Assembly (NCBI RefSeq): GCF_036038375.1
Contig: NZ_CP107935.1
Span: forward strand, 2,976,001-3,040,000
Reading direction: 5' to 3'
Source of the DNA: Streptomyces sp. NBC_00414
GTDB lineage: Bacteria > Actinomycetota > Actinomycetes > Streptomycetales > Streptomycetaceae
Length of the DNA stretch: 64,000 bases
Both the position numbers and the translations under genes were made by a program. This document shows, in pieces, positions 37,250-46,499 of the stretch. A model generated the notes under the pieces. It worked only from the letters and a program-made list of their open reading frames with translations, was not told the DNA's origin and did no database searches. How positions within the stretch are numbered: position 1 is the first letter of the stretch; each line of letters starts with the position of its first letter.

Positions 37250-39034
37250 TCACGTGTCGCCCATCGGCTCACCCGCACGGTCGCCCTCCGGCGTCCCGGG
37301 CCGTCCGGCACTTCGGCGAGAGCGAGCCGCACCGCTCATGCCTTCGCCTCCTCGACGGGAGCCTTGCTCTGCGGTGGCCCCGGATCCGGAAGAGGTGGAC
37401 CGAGGGCGGCGCGTGCCCCCGGTGGTGGCCGGTCGGGAACCGGGCCGGTCGGCTGCGCCCTCCGTGGCCCGCGACCGGCGTCGGCGGCGGGCAGGAACCC
37501 TGGGAGACCCTGCAGGAACATGCTCTGCCGGCCCGTCGGCGTCCGCCGGTGCAGCCGGCGAGGCAGCCACCTCGTCGTCGATGCGATCCGTGCGCTCCCC
37601 CCGGAGACACCGGCGGATCGACTCCGGGTCCAGTCCCTCGTTGCACGCCTGATGGAGCAGCCGGGCGAAGAGATATCCGGAATCCGCTCCGAGCGCCATG
37701 GCCAGTGCCTCGCGAGCCTCCAGTTCGTCACCGGAGGACCACGCGACCCACCCGGCGAGCGTGAGCGGGGCCGCGGCGTGCTCTCCGTACGATCCGACGC
37801 AGCGGCGTGCCAGGGCCCTCCAGAGGCGCAGGGCCGGTCCGGCCTCGTCCCCCTCCATCCACTCCGCCGCCCGGTCCCGTGTCGTGCGGTCCTGCAGACC
37901 GAGGATCAACGTGGCCGCCTCCTCGTGACGCAGTAGCCCGTCGTCCCGGAGGTCCGCCGGAAGTGTGCCGGGCCCAGAGGCGGCGGAAGAGTCGTCGGCC
38001 AACCGGCGCATGATCTGAGCAGCCAGCTCCAGGGTCGTGGCCGCCACACCGGCCCGGCTCTCGTCGTCCAGAATCCGAGGGATCAGCGCCATGCTCACCG
38101 CGTCGAGTGCGGACTCCTGCTCCAGCACTCCCTTGGTCTCCCACGGAGTGAGCCTCGCCCGCAGCTGCCGCAGGGTGCCCCGCACCTGAAGCCCGGCGTA
38201 GGTGGCGGCAGCGGCCAGCACGGACGTGCCGGGCAGCCCCATGGACGTACCGTCCGTCGGGCAGCAGTTTTCGCTGGGGCAGCAGTACGACCAGAAGCGG
38301 CCGTCGGAGATGCACAGTGCCTCGATCACCGGGACGTCGAGCACTCCGCATGCCTTGCGCAGCAGTTGCGCGAGCGGACGCAGACGCTCCATGACCGCCC
38401 GACCCGATTCTCCCTCGCCGGGCTCCTGGCAGAGGAAGGCGACCATGCTCTCGGGTAGCGCTCCCCTCCGTTCGCTGCCCTTGACCAGGCCGTGTGTCAG
38501 CTGCTGGGCCACGGACGGCCAGTCGTCCGCGTGCGGCGGGATGCCCAGTCGGGCCCGTCCGCCGAACCGGCCACGCCCGTCCCTGTCGTGGAGGGCGACG
38601 AGCACGATGCTGTCCTCGGGCCGGTACCCGAGCAGGTAGGGCAGGGCATCGGCCAGTTCTGCCGGAGTGCGGAGGGTGACTTGGTGCTCCGGACACAGGG
38701 TGCCGGCCGCGCGGTGTGCCGAGCCTGCGGAGGTCGTGCCGTCCCGGTTCTTTTTCCGTCCGACGCGTTTCTGTCCGACGCCGCCTGCGCCCGGTCCACC
38801 GCGCCCCGAGCCGCCGCTCTCACCCCGCGAGGCGGCACCGTCCTGCCGACCCGCCCCGTGCGTTCCGCCCTTCCCGCCCTGCGCCTCCTTCCCGCCCTGC
38901 TCGGCGATCCCGCCCAGCCCGGCGATCCCGCCCTGCCCGGCGATCTCGTCGCATCGGTTCGTATCGCATCGGCTCGTGTCGCTGCCGCTGCCGCTGCCGC
39001 CGAGGTTCTCGGCCGGTTCGCTGTGGTTCGTCAT
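37250..39034 (-). CDS. DUF4192 family protein with Gly-rich N-terminus
   Basis: 594 residues. The DUF4192 core runs from about 115 to 480 (TLRTPAELADALPYLLGYRP, EDSIVLVALHDRDGRG, AALPYL-type helices). A Cys-rich FWSYCCPSENCCP site near 248-258 and the C-terminal LLHQACNEGLDPESIRRCL are family features. The first 110 residues are Gly/Gln repeats and the last 100 are Arg/Pro/Ser-rich; both look disordered. Function unknown; widespread in actinobacteria. Divergent from recQ by 133 bp, sharing an intergenic promoter region. Confidence 0.84.
   Translation of the reverse strand: MTNHSEPAENLGGSGSGSDTSRCDTNRCDEIAGQGGIAGLGGIAEQGGKEAQGGKGGTHGAGRQDGAASRGESGGSGRGGPGAGGVGQKRVGRKKNRDGTTSAGSAHRAAGTLCPEHQVTLRTPAELADALPYLLGYRPEDSIVLVALHDRDGRGRFGGRARLGIPPHADDWPSVAQQLTHGLVKGSERRGALPESMVAFLCQEPGEGESGRAVMERLRPLAQLLRKACGVLDVPVIEALCISDGRFWSYCCPSENCCPTDGTSMGLPGTSVLAAAATYAGLQVRGTLRQLRARLTPWETKGVLEQESALDAVSMALIPRILDDESRAGVAATTLELAAQIMRRLADDSSAASGPGTLPADLRDDGLLRHEEAATLILGLQDRTTRDRAAEWMEGDEAGPALRLWRALARRCVGSYGEHAAAPLTLAGWVAWSSGDELEAREALAMALGADSGYLFARLLHQACNEGLDPESIRRCLRGERTDRIDDEVAASPAAPADADGPAEHVPAGSPRVPARRRRRSRATEGAADRPGSRPATTGGTRRPRSTSSGSGATAEQGSRRGGEGMSGAARSRRSAGRPGTPEGDRAGEPMGDT
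38902..38948. repeat. 18-bp tandem repeats in the DUF4192 N-terminus
   Basis: CGGCGATCCCGCCC(A/T)GCC at 38902-38919 and 38920-38937, then a partial third copy, adjoining older degenerate CCTTCCCGCCCTG units. They encode Gly-Gly-Ile-Ala hexapeptides. Nearby 38953-38990 also repeats TCGCATCGG(T/C)TCGT. Confidence 0.75.
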
Positions 39035-39167
39035 GCCGTGACCATCCCGCGAATTCCGGAATCCCGTTGGGGCCTGTGGATAACCACGACCATGACCACG
39101 TCAGAAGTTGTCCACAGCGGATCGGCCTTATTCGCGCGATGTCCGACCCATCGGGTTGCATGGGGTC

Positions 39168-41330
39168 ATGAGCAACGAAGAGCTGCGCACAGCGGCCGAC
39201 ACCGTCCTCGCCCGCCTCGTCGGCGCGCCGGGAGGCGACGCCCGGCTGCGCGAGGACCAGTGGCGCGCCATCGAGGCCCTGGTGGCCGACAAGCGCAGGG
39301 CCCTGGTCGTACAGCGCACCGGCTGGGGCAAGTCCGCCGTGTACTTCGTCGCGACCGCGCTGCTGCGGGAACGGGGGGCCGGCCCCACCGTGATCGTCTC
39401 GCCCCTCCTCGCCCTCATGCGCAACCAGGTCGAGGCGGCCGCCCGCGCCGGCATCCGGGCGCGGACCATCAACTCCTCCAATTCGGAGGAGTGGGACACG
39501 ATCCAGGACGAGGTGGCCGCAGGAGAGGTCGACGTCCTCCTGGTGAGCCCGGAGCGGCTCAACAACCCGGACTTCCGGGACCAGGTGCTGCCCAGGCTGT
39601 CGGCGGCGACCGGCCTCCTCGTGGTGGACGAGGCGCACTGCATCTCCGACTGGGGCCACGACTTCCGGCCCGACTACCGCCGTCTGCGCACGATGCTCGC
39701 CGACCTCCCCGCCGGGGTCCCGGTCCTCGCGACCACCGCCACGGCCAACGCGCGCGTGACCGCCGACGTCGCCGAGCAACTGGGCACCGGCGGGAGCACG
39801 GACGCCCTCGTCCTGCGCGGCCCCCTGGACCGGGAGAGCCTGAGCCTCGGCGTGCTGCAGTTGCCGGACGCCGCCCACCGGATGGCCTGGCTCGCCGAGC
39901 ACCTGGGCGAGCTGCCCGGATCCGGGATCATCTACACGCTCACCGTGGCCGCCGCCGAGGAGGTCACCGCGTTCCTCCGGCAGGCCGGGCACACCGTGAC
40001 CTCGTACACGGGGAAGACGGAGAACGCGGACCGGCAGCAGGCGGAGGAGGACCTGCTCGCCAACCGCGTCAAGGCACTTGTGGCCACATCGGCGCTGGGT
40101 ATGGGCTTCGACAAGCCCGACCTCGGCTTCGTGGTGCACCTGGGTTCGCCGTCCTCGCCCATCGCCTACTACCAGCAGGTGGGCCGGGCGGGCCGTGGTG
40201 TGGAGCATGCCGAGGTGCTGCTCCTGCCCGGCAAGGAGGACCAGGCGATCTGGCAGTACTTCGCGTCGATCGCCTTCCCTCCGGAGGAGCAGGTCAGGCG
40301 CACCCTGGATGTTCTCGGCCAGGCGGGCCGCCCGCTGTCGCTCCCCGCGCTCGAACCGCTGGTGGAGCTGCGCAGGTCACGGCTCGAAACGATGCTCAAG
40401 GTCCTGGACGTGGACGGCGCCGTGAAGCGCGTCAAGGGCGGCTGGATCTCCACGGGCAACCCATGGACGTACGACACCGAGCGCTACGCGTGGGTCGCCA
40501 AACAGCGCGCGACCGAGCAGCAGGCCATGCGCGACTACGTGACGACGAGCGGCTGTCGGATGGAGTTCCTGCGCCGGCAGCTGGACGACGAGGGCGCCGC
40601 CCCGTGCGGTCGCTGTGACACCTGCACCGAGCCTCGGTTCACCGACGCCGTGTCCTCGTCCGCCCTGGACTCGGCGCGTGGGGAGCTCGGCCGCGCGGGT
40701 ATCGAAGTGGATCCCCGGAAGATGTGGCCGACGGGCCTGCCCGCCGTGGGCGTCGACCTGAAGGGACGCATCCCGGCCGGCGAACAGGCCGCGACCGGAA
40801 GGGCGCTGGGAAGGCTTTCGGACATCGGCTGGGGCAACCGGCTGCGGCCGATGCTCGGCCCCCAGGCCCCGGACGGACCTGTTCCGGACGATGTGGCGCA
40901 GGCCGTTGTCGGCGTGCTGGCCGACTGGGCAAAGGGACCGGGCGGCTGGGCCTCGGGCGGTTCCGACGCCGTGCCGCGCCCGGTCGGCGTCGTCACCATG
41001 GCGTCGCAGCGTCGGCCGCACCTCGTCCAGTCGCTCGGCGCGCGGATCGCCGAGGTCGGCCGTCTGCCCCTGCTGGGCTCCATCGAGTACGCCCCGGGAG
41101 CCGATGCCGCGCAGGTCTCCAGAAGCAACAGCGCGCAGCGGCTGAAGGCCCTCGACGGGGCACTTGTGGTCCCGCCCGCCCTGGCCGCGGCGCTCGCCGG
41201 GGCAGCCGGGCCGGTGCTGCTCGTGGACGACTCGACCGATACCGGCTGGACGCTCGCGGTGGCCGCGCGCATGCTGCGGCGGTCCGGCGCACAGGGGGTG
41301 TTGCCGCTGGTCCTCGCTGTGCAAGGTTGA
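39168..41330 (+). CDS. recQ: RecQ-family DNA helicase with C-terminal phosphoribosyltransferase-like tail
   Basis: 720 residues. Superfamily-2 helicase: [11 protein letters not shown] (motif I), [20 protein letters not shown] (motif II/aromatic loop), ATTATAN, then QQVGRAGRG (motif VI). The RecQ zinc site is present with four cysteines ([19 protein letters not shown]). No HRDC domain; instead the last 140 residues resemble a type-I phosphoribosyltransferase ending [15 protein letters not shown], the PRPP-binding loop. Unwinds DNA in recombination; the tail may sense nucleotides. Start: ATG 39168, conserved [11 protein letters not shown]; a longer frame starts 20 codons upstream. Confidence 0.88.
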   Translation: MSNEELRTAADTVLARLVGAPGGDARLREDQWRAIEALVADKRRALVVQRTGWGKSAVYFVATALLRERGAGPTVIVSPLLALMRNQVEAAARAGIRARTINSSNSEEWDTIQDEVAAGEVDVLLVSPERLNNPDFRDQVLPRLSAATGLLVVDEAHCISDWGHDFRPDYRRLRTMLADLPAGVPVLATTATANARVTADVAEQLGTGGSTDALVLRGPLDRESLSLGVLQLPDAAHRMAWLAEHLGELPGSGIIYTLTVAAAEEVTAFLRQAGHTVTSYTGKTENADRQQAEEDLLANRVKALVATSALGMGFDKPDLGFVVHLGSPSSPIAYYQQVGRAGRGVEHAEVLLLPGKEDQAIWQYFASIAFPPEEQVRRTLDVLGQAGRPLSLPALEPLVELRRSRLETMLKVLDVDGAVKRVKGGWISTGNPWTYDTERYAWVAKQRATEQQAMRDYVTTSGCRMEFLRRQLDDEGAAPCGRCDTCTEPRFTDAVSSSALDSARGELGRAGIEVDPRKMWPTGLPAVGVDLKGRIPAGEQAATGRALGRLSDIGWGNRLRPMLGPQAPDGPVPDDVAQAVVGVLADWAKGPGGWASGGSDAVPRPVGVVTMASQRRPHLVQSLGARIAEVGRLPLLGSIEYAPGADAAQVSRSNSAQRLKALDGALVVPPALAAALAGAAGPVLLVDDSTDTGWTLAVAARMLRRSGAQGVLPLVLAVQG

Positions 41331-41552
41331 TTCCCACGGTGCGGTGGTAAATACCGAGCAGGGATATAAGCAGCGGATCGCCAGATAACGGTCGGTGGCC
41401 CCAATTGCTCGTTGCCGCAACCAAGTTCGACAGGAAGAATTGGCCTCGCGCCCCGCGTGGCCTCCCGAGGTCGCCCGTTCGGGCTGTGCCGCGGCGCGCT
41501 CCCCCAGTCCGACCCTCGCCCGCAGTGTGGGCGCGTAGCCGAAGGGAGGACC

Positions 41553-42179
41553 GTGACCTTCGGATTCGCTCCGTCCTCGGCGGCGTCGATGTCGACGTCC
41601 GCCACTTCCGCCAACCCACTGACCCGGATGCTTGAGCCCGCCGAGTGGGCCGCTGCGGGGATTCCGCTCCTGCGCAATCCCCGGGAGGTCGTCAGCGGAC
41701 TGCACTCCCGGCACCGGCCAGGCCCCACGACCGCGATCGTGGCGGTGCTCGATCCCGACGAACGACTGAACGCGAGCGCCTCCTTCACCCGGCGGCCGAC
41801 TCCGGCGGACGGCTGGATGTTCCGCAACGCACTGCTCGCGCAGTTGCGCCGGGTCATCCCGCACGACCTGCGGCGCCGCACACCGGTGCGTACGGCCGTG
41901 CTGCTCTACTGCCGTGACGGCGACGCGCGTTGGACGGAGGAGGACGGGGCGTGGATGTGGGGGCTGCGAGACGCCTGCACGCTGCACGGCCTGCGCTGTG
42001 GGGCGTACATCACGCTGACACGTGACGGCTGGCAGGTGCTCGGCGAGGGACGCGGAGGGCGCAGGCCCAACGCGGACTCACCGCCGGAGTCCCTGGAGTC
42101 GTTCGCGGCGGCCGAGACCATACAGCCGCGCACCGGTGGGGCCGCCTCGGAGGTACTGCGCCGCGCGGCCGCGCGCTGA
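41553..42179 (+). CDS. conserved hypothetical protein, no known domain
   Basis: 208 residues. GTG 41553 has an ideal GAAGGGAGG 3-11 bp upstream, which decides the start against the longer frame. Ser/Ala-rich first 25 residues, then a globular part: WAAAGIPLLRNPREVVSGLH, FNTRRP-like and RTAVLLYCRDGDARWTEEDG. I do not recognise the family beyond its conservation beside recQ and rnhB in Streptomyces. No transmembrane segment. Ends in a terminator. Confidence 0.8.
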   Translation: MTFGFAPSSAASMSTSATSANPLTRMLEPAEWAAAGIPLLRNPREVVSGLHSRHRPGPTTAIVAVLDPDERLNASASFTRRPTPADGWMFRNALLAQLRRVIPHDLRRRTPVRTAVLLYCRDGDARWTEEDGAWMWGLRDACTLHGLRCGAYITLTRDGWQVLGEGRGGRRPNADSPPESLESFAAAETIQPRTGGAASEVLRRAAAR

Positions 42180-42180
42180 G

Positions 42181-42204
42181 CCGACGGCCGATTCCGGCCG
42201 TCGG
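42181..42204 (+). terminator. terminator after the hypothetical gene
   Basis: 10-bp perfect stem (42181-42190 with 42195-42204), 4-nt loop, immediately after the stop codon. Confidence 0.72.
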
Positions 42205-42372
42205 CACGAGTTCGGGCACGGGCTTCCCGTCGCGGCGCGCCCGCTCACGCGGGCCGCCCCGCCTCGGACCGCGCGCACCGCGCATCCGTGAGGACCGCGA
42301 GCATCCCTGCGGGGCGGGCCGGCACGTCCCCGTACCGGCACACGTCGGACCATCCTCTGTGCATGCTCCGAG

Positions 42373-42396
42373 CGGATGCCACCGCGGTGGCATCCG
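42373..42396 (-). terminator. palindrome after the Pro-rich hypothetical gene
   Basis: 24-bp perfect palindrome CGGATGCCACCG/CGGTGGCATCCG without loop bases, 33 bp past the stop at 42429. It could also act in the other direction. The 249 bp between the two convergent genes hold only this and the previous hairpin. Confidence 0.6.
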
Positions 42397-42428
42397 AGTC
42401 ATGAGACCCCCCGGAAGGACAGGGGTGC

Positions 42429-43058
42429 TCAGACCCCCGCGCCCAGTACCGAGTTGATCCGCTGCGGGTCCCCGCAAACGATCAGCAGGGCACCGGCTCG
42501 GCCAAGGGCCAGCGGCAGGGCGGTGACGGCAGTGGCGTCGGGCCCTCCATTGACGGCGACGACGACCACGGGCCGGGACGCGGCACGACCGACGGCGGAG
42601 GCGTCGGCGTAGAACACGTCGTCTCCCGCGTCGTGCTGAGCCCAGTACGCGGCTTCGCCGAAGGAGAGCTCGTGCGCGGCCCACGGGTGAGGTTCGCCGG
42701 TGGTGATCACCAGCACCTCCCCAGGGGCCCTGCCCGAGTCAAGGAGCAGGTCGACCGCTTCCTCGGCGGCGTCCAGCGCGCCCTCGGCCGAGGCCGGGAT
42801 CAGCTGGATCGTCGGAGTCGGGGCTGCGGCAGGGGCCGCCGGAGCGGCAGGCCCCGGGTTGGCCACGGCCGTGTCGCGCGGCGTGCGTTGCACAGGCGGC
42901 ATCGGCCGGACAGGACCCGGACGGCCTGGACGCGGAGGTGCCGCGGGGCGGGGGCCGGGTACGGGGCGGGGGGTCGGCGCGGTCCGGCCGGTGGCCGGAC
43001 TGACGCGGGGACCCTGGGCACTCTCGTGAATCTGAGGCTCCTCGGGAATGAGAGGCAT
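42429..43058 (-). CDS. conserved hypothetical protein, Pro-rich N-terminus
   Basis: 209 residues. The first 85 are Pro/Ala-rich and likely disordered. The C-terminal 120 residues form an alpha/beta fold (TIQLIPASAEGALDAAEEAVDLLLDSGR given in part; EVLVITTGEPHPWAAHELSF; ALLIVCGDPQRINSVLGAGV at the end). Not recognised functionally. ATG 43058 (MPLIPEEPQ) is taken by conservation, but its ribosome site is weak. Lies 68 bp downstream of rnhB on the same strand. Confidence 0.74.
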   Translation of the reverse strand: MPLIPEEPQIHESAQGPRVSPATGRTAPTPRPVPGPRPAAPPRPGRPGPVRPMPPVQRTPRDTAVANPGPAAPAAPAAAPTPTIQLIPASAEGALDAAEEAVDLLLDSGRAPGEVLVITTGEPHPWAAHELSFGEAAYWAQHDAGDDVFYADASAVGRAASRPVVVVAVNGGPDATAVTALPLALGRAGALLIVCGDPQRINSVLGAGV

Positions 43059-43126
43059 GAGCTGATTTTTATCAAACGCCGGTGCGACTCGCGTCAGCGG
43101 GTGGCACATGAGTGCGAACGGGATGG

Positions 43127-43828
43127 TCAGAAGTCGAAGCCGAGTTGCCCTTCGATCTCCGGAACACTTCCGTCCGCCCAACTGCGGACCTTCTTGAGGT
43201 GCCGCCACTGGGGCAGCGCATCAAGATACGCCCACGACAGCCGGTGGTACGGGGTGGGGCCCCGCATCTCCAGTGCGGCCCTGTGCACCGGTGACGGATA
43301 CCCGGCGTTGGCCGCAAAACCGAAGTCTGCATGGTCGACACCCAGTTCGGCCATCATTTTGTCGCGCTGAACCTTCGCGATCACCGAGGCCGCCGCGACG
43401 GAGACGCAGGACTGGTCGCCCTTGATCACCGTACGGACGTGCCACGGAGTGCCGAGATAGTCGTGCTTCCCGTCGAGGATGACCGCGTCGGGACGCACCG
43501 GCAGCGCTTCGAGGGCGCGGCAGGCGGCCAGCCGCTGCGCGGCCGTCATCCCCAGCTGGTCGATCTCCTCCGGAGAAGCATGCCCAAGGGCGTACGACGT
43601 CACCCACTGCGCCAGTATCTCGGCGAGTGCGGTGCGCCTCTTGACGGTGAGGAGCTTGGAGTCGGTGAGGCCTTCGGGCGGGCGACGCAGGCCCGTGACC
43701 GCCGCGCAGACGGTGACCGGGCCGGCCCATGCGCCGCGCCCCACCTCGTCGACACCGGCAATGACCTTCGCTCCGGTCGTGGCGCGCAGGGAGCGCTCGA
43801 CGGTGTGGGTCGGTGGTTCGTACGGCAT
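43127..43828 (-). CDS. rnhB: ribonuclease HII
   Basis: 233 residues, normal length. The RNase HII signature [14 protein letters not shown] gives the acidic pair Asp27-Glu28; the third acid is in [11 protein letters not shown] and the fourth in the [15 protein letters not shown] / DHADFGF region. It removes misincorporated ribonucleotides and RNA primers from DNA. The ATG at 43828 is the family start. Sits in a neighbourhood of recQ, lexA and dinG, which is in line with a repair role. Confidence 0.96.
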   Translation of the reverse strand: MPYEPPTHTVERSLRATTGAKVIAGVDEVGRGAWAGPVTVCAAVTGLRRPPEGLTDSKLLTVKRRTALAEILAQWVTSYALGHASPEEIDQLGMTAAQRLAACRALEALPVRPDAVILDGKHDYLGTPWHVRTVIKGDQSCVSVAAASVIAKVQRDKMMAELGVDHADFGFAANAGYPSPVHRAALEMRGPTPYHRLSWAYLDALPQWRHLKKVRSWADGSVPEIEGQLGFDF

Positions 43829-44024
43829 GACCAGCTCAGCCTACGCCGCCCGCGACCCCGCTCGACACCCGGTTCCCCCGAGCGCCCCGAGCACCTCCGA
43901 CCGGGCCGTCCCGAAGGCCGCCCGAAGGCCGCCCGGAGTCACTCCGAGGGCCGGTCGGGGCCGAACCCCAGGGCCCGTCGGGGCCGAACCCCGAGAGCCG
44001 GCCGGGGACGGAGCCGGAGGCCGC

Positions 44025-44648
44025 TCAGACGCCTTCCGGTCGCAGCAGCGGGACCATGAGCTGGTCGATCATCTCCTCGATGTCCCGCTCGCTCCATTCG
44101 CTCGCGCACACCTTCGAGCGGTACATCATCATGGCCGGAATGGCGTCGAGGACATAGGAGTTCGCCGCGTCCGGCCGCACCTCTCCCCGCCGGATTCCAC
44201 GGTCTATCACCTCGCCGAGCAGCCGTATGGTCGGCTCCACGACCCCCGCGATGATCACTTCGTGGAAACGCTGAGCCTGGGACGAGTCGCATTCGTGAAT
44301 CACCGAGCGCAACGCGAATCCGGGGCGGGAGAACATCGCCGCGCGCGCTCGTCGGCACAGTTCCAGCAGGTCGTCCCGCACGCCTCCCAGATCGGGCACG
44401 TCCACGAGCGACGGAAGCCCGGCCCGGAGCGCGTCCGCGACGAGATCCTCCTTCGACGGCCAGCGGCGGTAGACCGCGGCCTTCCCCGTCTGGGCGCCTG
44501 CCGCGACACCCTCCATCGTGAGGCCGTTCCAGCCGACCGTGCTGAGCTGCTCCAGTGCGGCATCGAGGATCGCACGTTCGAGTACGGCACCGCGTCTGCG
44601 CGGGGAAGCCGCCTGAGCGGGGGCGGCCGTCCAACTCGAAGTAACCAT
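44025..44648 (-). CDS. TetR-family repressor
   Basis: 207 residues. N-terminal HTH (about 18-65: ILDAALEQLSTVGWNGLTMEGVA, given in part; TGKAAVYRRWPSKEDLV), then a helical ligand-binding domain of the TetR_C type. Divergent from an MFS exporter gene across 222 bp that hold two copies of a palindromic operator. It should repress both genes until an inhibitor or metabolite binds. ATG 44648 (MVTSSWTAAP) is chosen; the longer frame runs into the operator region. Confidence 0.9.
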   Translation of the reverse strand: MVTSSWTAAPAQAASPRRRGAVLERAILDAALEQLSTVGWNGLTMEGVAAGAQTGKAAVYRRWPSKEDLVADALRAGLPSLVDVPDLGGVRDDLLELCRRARAAMFSRPGFALRSVIHECDSSQAQRFHEVIIAGVVEPTIRLLGEVIDRGIRRGEVRPDAANSYVLDAIPAMMMYRSKVCASEWSERDIEEMIDQLMVPLLRPEGV

Positions 44649-44776
44649 GAGCCTGTCTCCATGTGAGCGGGCGAGGGGCGCGCACGTTCGTACGCACGCA
44701 GTACGTACTGCGTATGCACGCGCCATACGGACTGGGGATCCGTGAGCGGTCAAGTGACGCCAACCGGAAGCGACTT

Positions 44777-44798
44777 CAGTGAACGCTTGCGTTCACTG
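44777..44798. promoter_or_regulatory. TetR-type operator 1
   Basis: 22-bp perfect palindrome: CAGTGAACGC, TT, GCGTTCACTG. Same half-site as operator 2. Confidence 0.82.
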
Positions 44799-44826
44799 TC
44801 GGGGACTCACTACCTTTTGACGCGAC

Positions 44827-44846
44827 AGTGAACGCGAGCGTTCACT
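44827..44846. promoter_or_regulatory. TetR-type operator 2
   Basis: 20-bp palindrome AGTGAACGC, GA, GCGTTCACT, 49 bp centre-to-centre from operator 1. It overlaps a TTGACG at 44817-44822 and the region a -10 box would occupy, so bound repressor would block the exporter promoter. Confidence 0.82.
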
Positions 44847-44870
44847 AACGCACTCGTGGGGGACTCAATA

Positions 44871-46418
44871 GTGACAACCTCTCCGTTGATTCAGGATCAG
44901 AAGCCGGGAGCGGCCCGCCGGGAAGGGCATCCCGGCATCGCACTCACGGTCATCGCGGCCTGCCAACTCATGGTGGTACTCGACGCGACGATTGTGAACA
45001 TCGCGCTCCCGCACATTCAAGGCGCTCTCAAGTTCTCCACCACGGATCTCACCTGGGTGGTCAGCGCCTACACACTCACATTCGGCGGTCTGCTGCTGCT
45101 CGGCGGCCGGGCCGGTGACATCCTCGGCCGGCGCCGGGTCTTCATGTCCGGCATCCTGCTCTTCACGGTCGCCTCGCTGCTCGGCGGACTCGCCCAGGAG
45201 CCCTGGCAACTGCTGGCGGCACGCGCCCTCCAAGGGGTGGGCGGCGCGATCGCCTCCCCCACGTCGTTGGCGTTGATCACCACGACGTTCCCCGAAGGGC
45301 CCGAGCGCAACAGGGCGTTCGGGGTCTTCGCCGCGGTCTCGGCCGGTGGCGGCGCGATCGGTCTGCTGGCCGGCGGCATGCTCACCGAGTGGCTCGACTG
45401 GCGCTGGGTGCTCTTCGTCAACGTACCCATCGGTGTACTGATCGCCGTGGTCACACCGATCTACATCAGCGAGTCCGAGCGGCATCCGGGGCGCTTCGAC
45501 ATCGCGGGCGCGCTGACCTCGACGCTGGGCATGGCCTCGCTCGTCTACGGCTTCATCCGGGCCGCGGAGGAGGGCTGGCGGGACAGCCTCACCATCGGGT
45601 CCTTCGGCACCGCGATCATCCTCCTGGTGGCCTTCGCCCTGGTCGAGTCCCGGGCCAAGGAACCGATCACGCCGCTGCGGATGTTCGCCGACCGCAACCG
45701 CTCGGGCACGTACGTGATCATGCTGAGCCTGGCCGCGGCGATGTTCGGCATGTTCTTCTTCATCGTTCTCTTCGTGCAGAACGTGCTCCAGTACACGCCG
45801 ATCGAGGCAGGCCTGGCCTTCCTCCCCGTGACGGTCGCGATCGTCGCCGGTGCGGGTCTGTCACAGCAGTTCCTGCCGGTGCTCGGCCCGAAACCGTTCA
45901 TGGTGGTGGGCTCGTCCCTGGTGGCGCTCGGGCTCGGCTGGCTGACGTTCATCGACCCGGGAAGTTCGTATCTGGGCGGTGTGCTCGGTCCGATGCTGCT
46001 GTTCGGCTTCGGCATGGGGCTGAACTTCGTGACGCTGACCCTGACCGCGGTCTCCGGGGTCGCCGCGCACGAGGCGGGCGCGGCATCGGGTCTGCTCAAC
46101 GCCACACAGCAGGTGGGCGGTTCGCTCGGCCTCTCCATCCTCACCACGGTCTTCGGTACGGCGAGCCGTGACGAGGCGGAGAAGCAGGTCGCGGACTTCA
46201 TGGCCAACGCCTCGGCCGAGCAGAAGGCGGAGTTCGCCAAGACGCACCAACTGCCCGCTCCCTGGAGCAACGAAGTGCTCTCCCAGGGCATCTCCACGGC
46301 CTTCATCCCGGCCGTCGCGATGGCCGTGCTGGCCCTGATCATCGCCACCCTGGTGATCCGGGTCCGCAAGAGCGACCTGGAGGCGCTGTCGGGCACGGCG
46401 GGTCCCGCCGCGGGCTGA
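44871..46418 (+). CDS. MFS drug exporter, DHA2 (14-TM) family
   Basis: 515 residues with 14 membrane segments. Motif D1-like LDATIVNIALPHIQ near the start of TM1, motif A GGRAGDILGRRRVF, motif B LLAARALQGVGGA and motif C GGGAIGLLAGG; these are hallmarks of EmrB/QacA-type proton-driven multidrug exporters. Start: GTG 44871 with GGGGGA 8-9 bp upstream is preferred to GTG 44856. Controlled by the divergent TetR gene. Substrate unknown, probably a lipophilic drug or endogenous metabolite. Confidence 0.92.
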   Translation: MTTSPLIQDQKPGAARREGHPGIALTVIAACQLMVVLDATIVNIALPHIQGALKFSTTDLTWVVSAYTLTFGGLLLLGGRAGDILGRRRVFMSGILLFTVASLLGGLAQEPWQLLAARALQGVGGAIASPTSLALITTTFPEGPERNRAFGVFAAVSAGGGAIGLLAGGMLTEWLDWRWVLFVNVPIGVLIAVVTPIYISESERHPGRFDIAGALTSTLGMASLVYGFIRAAEEGWRDSLTIGSFGTAIILLVAFALVESRAKEPITPLRMFADRNRSGTYVIMLSLAAAMFGMFFFIVLFVQNVLQYTPIEAGLAFLPVTVAIVAGAGLSQQFLPVLGPKPFMVVGSSLVALGLGWLTFIDPGSSYLGGVLGPMLLFGFGMGLNFVTLTLTAVSGVAAHEAGAASGLLNATQQVGGSLGLSILTTVFGTASRDEAEKQVADFMANASAEQKAEFAKTHQLPAPWSNEVLSQGISTAFIPAVAMAVLALIIATLVIRVRKSDLEALSGTAGPAAG

Positions 46419-46439
46419 CCTCCACCGTCACCCACGCGA

Positions 46440-46489
46440 CTGTGCGGGCCGGGCCGCCGTATCCGGATACGGCGGCCCGGCCCGCACAG
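46440..46489. terminator. 50-bp perfect palindrome, bidirectional terminator
   Basis: Two 25-bp perfectly complementary arms (46440-46464 and 46465-46489) with no spacer, between the convergent exporter and DUF4173 genes. Confidence 0.85.
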
Positions 46490-46499
46490 TACGTATGGC

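Noticed and set aside
38492..40618. 708-codon plus-strand ORF overlapping DUF4192 and recQ
   Set aside because: Crosses two real genes in other frames and turns into Arg/Gly repeats.
43909..44010. Short GC-rich direct repeats between rnhB and the TetR gene
   Set aside because: Imperfect and of the kind that arises by chance in such GC-rich DNA; not enough to call a feature.
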